From the NCBI GenBank assembly GCA_963839955.1, contig CAWIXB010000001.1, forward strand, positions 1-64,000: DNA of 64,000 bases, read 5' to 3'. The translations under genes were made by a program, and so were the position numbers. Positions 61,175 through 64,000 of this stretch are shown in pieces. Positions within the stretch are counted from its first letter, which is position 1. The number at the start of each line of letters is the position of its first letter. Origin of the DNA: CAWIXB01 sp963839955. GTDB taxonomy: Bacteria; Actinomycetota; Actinomycetes; JACCUZ01. The notes below the pieces were generated by a model, which saw nothing but the letters and a program-made list of their open reading frames with translations, had not been told where the DNA came from and did not search any database.

Positions 61175-62593
61175 GTGATCCCCGACGTCCTGGCCGCGCG
61201 CTACGCCAGCGCTGCCCTCGTCCACCTCTGGTCACCCGAGCACAAGGTCGTGCTCGAACGGCGGCTCTGGCTGGCCGTGCTCACCGCGCAGCGCGACCTG
61301 GGCGTCGCGGTCCCCGACGACGCGATCACGGCGTACGAGAAGGTCGTCGAGGTGGTCGACCTCGACTCGATCCGTCGGCGCGAGGCAGTGACCCGGCACG
61401 ACGTCAAGGCGCGCATCGAGGAGTTCAGCGCGCTGGCCGGTCATGAACACATTCACAAGGGCATGACCAGCCGCGACCTGACCGAGAACGTCGAGCAGCT
61501 GCAGGTGCGTGAGTCGCTCGTCCTGCTGCGCGACCACGGCGTCGCGGCGCTCGCCCGGCTCGCCCGGCTCGCGACGGAGCACAGCGACCTGGTGATGGCC
61601 GGACGCAGCCACAACGTTGCCGCGCAGGCGACGACGCTCGGCAAGCGGTTCGCCTCGGCGGCCGAGGAGCTGCTGGTCGCCGTCGAGCGACTGGAGTCGC
61701 TGCTGGAGGGCTACCCGCTGCGGGGCATCAAGGGACCGGTCGGCACCGCACAGGACCAGCTCGACCTGCTCGGCGGCGACAGCGCGCGGCTGGCCGAGCT
61801 CGAGGGCCGGGTCGCCGCCCACCTCGGCTTCACCCGCACCCTCGACAGCGTCGGCCAGGTCTACCCGCGCTCGCTGGACTTCGACGTGCTCTCGTCGCTG
61901 GTGCAGCTCGTGGCCGGCCCGTCGAGTCTGGCGACCACGATCCGGTTGATGGCGGGGCAGGAGCTGGTGACCGAGGGCTTCCAGTCGGGCCAGGTCGGGT
62001 CGAGCGCGATGCCGCACAAGATGAACACCCGCTCGTGCGAGCGCGTGAACGGACTCGCTGTCGTGCTGCGTGGCTACCTGTCGATGGTCGGCGAGCTGTC
62101 GGGGACGCAGTGGAACGAGGGCGACGTGTCGTGCTCGGTGGTGCGGCGCGTCGCGCTGCCTGGTGCGTTCTTCGCGGCCGACGGCCTCTTCGAGACGTTC
62201 CTCACCGTGCTCGACGACTTCGGCGCCTACCCCGCGGTCGTGCGCCGCGAGCTCGACCGCTACCTGCCGTTCCTGGCGACCACCAAGGTGCTGATGGCCG
62301 CGGTGCGCAAGGGTGTCGGGCGCGAGCAGGCGCACGAGGCCATCAAGGAGCACGCGGTCGCCGTCGGGCTCGCGATGCGCGAGACAGGCGCCGAGGGCAA
62401 CGACCTCCTCGACCGGCTCGCGGGTGACGCCCGGCTGGGTCTGTCGCGCGCCGAGCTCGCTGCGATCGTGGACGACCCGGCCGGCTTCACCGGCGCGGCC
62501 GACGCACAGGTCGGCGCCGTCGTGGCGAGGGTCGCGGCCGTCGTACGCCGGCACCCGCAGGCGGCGGCCTACGACCCGGCGCCGATCCTCTAG
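61175..62593 (+). CDS. purB: Adenylosuccinate lyase
   Basis: 472 residues. It splits adenylosuccinate to AMP and SAICAR to AICAR. The substrate regions HEHIHKGMTSRDLTENVEQL and MAGRSHNVAAQATTLGKRFA and the fumarase/aspartase signature GSSAMPHKMNTRSCERVNGL are intact. Start is GTG 61175 with GAGGG seven bases upstream; GTG 61169 is too close to that site. The promoter must lie within or before the 26-bp repeats. Confidence 0.95.
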   Translation: MIPDVLAARYASAALVHLWSPEHKVVLERRLWLAVLTAQRDLGVAVPDDAITAYEKVVEVVDLDSIRRREAVTRHDVKARIEEFSALAGHEHIHKGMTSRDLTENVEQLQVRESLVLLRDHGVAALARLARLATEHSDLVMAGRSHNVAAQATTLGKRFASAAEELLVAVERLESLLEGYPLRGIKGPVGTAQDQLDLLGGDSARLAELEGRVAAHLGFTRTLDSVGQVYPRSLDFDVLSSLVQLVAGPSSLATTIRLMAGQELVTEGFQSGQVGSSAMPHKMNTRSCERVNGLAVVLRGYLSMVGELSGTQWNEGDVSCSVVRRVALPGAFFAADGLFETFLTVLDDFGAYPAVVRRELDRYLPFLATTKVLMAAVRKGVGREQAHEAIKEHAVAVGLAMRETGAEGNDLLDRLAGDARLGLSRAELAAIVDDPAGFTGAADAQVGAVVARVAAVVRRHPQAAAYDPAPIL

Positions 62594-62612
62594 TCCGTCC
62601 CAGGGCCGCTCG

Positions 62613-63263
62613 TCAGCCCTGCCGGTAGAGCCCGTCGGCGTAGGCCGGTCCGTAGTACGCCTCGAGATCGGCCAAATCCGCGTCCGGCCGCTCCAACGTC
62701 CGGGCGATGACCGCCCGGCTCGGCAGGGCGGCCGCGGCCTCGTTGTCGTCACCGTCCCAGCTCGCCGGGTCCCACAGCCTGGACCGCAGGAACGCCTTCG
62801 CGCAGTGGTGGAACACCTGCTCGACGTCGACGACGAGCGCCAGCTTCGGGCGGTGGCCCTTGACGACCATGTCGTCGAGGAACGGGGCTTCGCGCACCAG
62901 CCGGGCACGGCCGTTGATGCGCAACGTGTCGGTGCGGCCGGGCACCAGGAAGATCAGCCCGACGTGCGGGTTGGACAGCACGTTGTGCCAGCCGTCGGCC
63001 CGCCGGTTGCCGGGCCGCTCGGGGATCGCGACGGTCGTGTCGTTCAGCACCGTTGCAAAGCCGGGCGGGTCCCCCTTGGGTGACACGTCGCAGGTTCCGT
63101 CGGTGGCCGAGGTCGCGACCAGGCAGAACGGTGAGGCGGCCAGCCACGCCCGGTCGAGGTCGTGCAACCGGGTCCGGTCCTTGTCGAGGACCCGCTGGCT
63201 GGGTTCGCCGAGCAGCTCGCGCAACTCCGCCTCGGTGGTGATCTCGGTCCACGGGCTCGTCAT
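62613..63263 (-). CDS. FMN-dependent PPOX-type flavoprotein (MSMEG_1061-like)
   Basis: 216 residues. The split-barrel fold of pyridoxamine-phosphate-oxidase relatives appears in PFCLVATSATDGTCDVSPKG, TTVAIPERPGNRRADGWHNV and HVGLIFLVPGRTDTLRINGR, followed by ARLVREAPFLDDMVVKG. Mycobacterial relatives of this group bind FMN or F420; the substrate is unknown. The Lys/Pro-rich QVFHHCAKAFLRSRLWDPAS is a family hallmark. It is convergent with purB with a 19-base gap. ATG 63263. Confidence 0.8.
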   Translation of the reverse strand: MTSPWTEITTEAELRELLGEPSQRVLDKDRTRLHDLDRAWLAASPFCLVATSATDGTCDVSPKGDPPGFATVLNDTTVAIPERPGNRRADGWHNVLSNPHVGLIFLVPGRTDTLRINGRARLVREAPFLDDMVVKGHRPKLALVVDVEQVFHHCAKAFLRSRLWDPASWDGDDNEAAAALPSRAVIARTLERPDADLADLEAYYGPAYADGLYRQG

Positions 63264-63307
63264 GCGGCCATTGTTCACCTCGGGTGCCCGGCGCCGATCC
63301 GGCGACG

Positions 63308-64000
63308 TCACAGGTCGACGAGGACCGGCGTCCCTGTCCGGTTGACGCGAAACGACACGGCGAGCGCGGCCAGCGCGAGAAGCCCGACGGCGAAAGCGGC
63401 TGCGCTGACACCCCGGACACCGCCGACCGAGAACCCGACCGCTCCCGCCACGCTCCCCATGCTGATGCCGAGGTAGATCGTGCTCTGGTGCAGACCCAGC
63501 ACCAACGGGGCCGACTCGGCCGCAGCCGTGGTGAGCCGCACCTGCTGCGGCACGTTGATCATCCAGTGCAGAACGCCCCATCCGGCCGCGAGCACGAGGG
63601 CGGCCCCGAACGTGGTGGACAGCAGGGGGACGGCCGTGGCGGTCACGACGAGCAGCGGGGCCGCGGTGCTGATGGTGCGACCTGCCCCGAGGTGGTCGGT
63701 GAGACGGCCGGTGAGCAGGTTGCCGCCGACGGCTCCGACGCCGAAGCTCAGCAGGATCGCAGCGGTGCGGCCCGCGTCGCCGCCGGTGGCTTGGTGCATG
63801 ACCTGGTCGACGTAGTTGTAGACGGCCCAACTCGTGCTCAAACAGAGCATCGTGGCCAGCAGCGTCACCAGCACCCGGGGATCCGTCAACGGGGCGAGCC
63901 GCGCCTTGAGGGTCGCGGCCGGTCGGCCGGGGAGACGGGGGATCGACGCGGCGACGCCGGCTGCGGCGACCGCTGCGAGCCCGACCACCAGCCACAGGGT
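63308..64000 (-). CDS. MFS transporter, C-terminal part, runs off the window
   Basis: At least 231 residues; the N-terminal half lies beyond base 64000. About seven helices are seen, with LLATMLCLSTSWAVYNYVDQ and VGGNLLTGRLTDHLGAGRTI (an MFS motif A type loop between helices) and GLHQSTIYLGISMGSVAGAV. The set resembles the DHA1/arabinose efflux group (AraJ or PbuE-like). The substrate is unknown. It ends 44 bases after the PPOX gene start, on the same strand, and may share a transcript with it. Confidence 0.8.
   Translation of the reverse strand, partial: TLWLVVGLAAVAAAGVAASIPRLPGRPAATLKARLAPLTDPRVLVTLLATMLCLSTSWAVYNYVDQVMHQATGGDAGRTAAILLSFGVGAVGGNLLTGRLTDHLGAGRTISTAAPLLVVTATAVPLLSTTFGAALVLAAGWGVLHWMINVPQQVRLTTAAAESAPLVLGLHQSTIYLGISMGSVAGAVGFSVGGVRGVSAAAFAVGLLALAALAVSFRVNRTGTPVLVDL

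Overview
The window is a very GC-rich chromosomal segment from an actinobacterium, most likely of the Nocardioides/Propionibacteriales type. The evidence is the strong G/C third-position bias, many GTG and some TTG starts, the dnaK-grpE-dnaJ-hspR-clpB heat-shock cluster, an actinobacterial DUF3151 gene beside class II fructose-bisphosphate aldolase, and many leaderless genes. No rRNA, tRNA, CRISPR array, prophage or insertion sequence was recognised. The species assignment is inference.

Layout. 0-3.9 kb: a partial hemerythrin-domain gene, a repeat-filled intergenic stretch, and an FtsX/MacB-type ABC exporter pair broken by about nine single-base deletions. 4-9 kb: a membrane-bound GAF-GGDEF-EAL protein and a secreted subtilase with a Trp-every-five-residues tail. 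8.7-13.5 kb: a membrane Fe-S oxidoreductase, a 47-residue membrane protein, and a TetR/DHA2-MFS efflux pair with a clear operator. 13.6-16.7 kb: DUF4235 protein and a secreted M4 metallopeptidase. 16.7-23.5 kb: HspR-type heat-shock cluster. 23.5-26.6 kb: TauE/SafE exporter, SDR, aminotransferase. 26.7-31.4 kb: form II molybdenum hydroxylase (coxSLM-like) with a membrane-tethered CoxG-like protein. 31.4-38.6 kb: small metabolic genes, pyrE, two DedA proteins flanking a RodZ-C-like protein, a TrmH-type methyltransferase, a GNAT enzyme and a CoA-disulfide-reductase-like flavoprotein. 38.7-41.9 kb: fused TRAP-TAXI permease and its receptor. 42-51 kb: fbaA, DUF3151, phospholipase-D-type synthase, lipid kinase, purA, GNAT, class III aminotransferase, purD. 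51-61 kb: a five-gene peptide ABC transporter, gamma-glutamyltransferase, FCD-type GntR regulator and lactate permease. 61-64 kb: purB, a PPOX-type flavoprotein and a partial MFS gene.

How the parts work together. The most coherent accessory unit is 51.1-61.0 kb. A palindrome CTGTATACAG lies in the promoter region of the ABC-transporter/gamma-glutamyltransferase operon, and its core CTGTATAC recurs in the short divergent interval between gntR and the lactate permease. The simplest reading is one GntR-controlled scavenging regulon for gamma-glutamyl peptides and organic acids, sitting between purD and purB.

A second recurrent theme is start-site architecture. At least eleven genes have a TANNNT or CANNNT hexamer 6-8 nt before the start codon and no Shine-Dalgarno sequence, which predicts leaderless mRNAs. 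In one case two divergent leaderless promoters overlap by two bases.

Intergenic DNA carries several repeat types: a dispersed 20-bp element in two loci, G-rich heptamer runs, a 27-bp array that begins inside the 3' end of a gene, a 26-bp array before purB, and long perfect hairpins.
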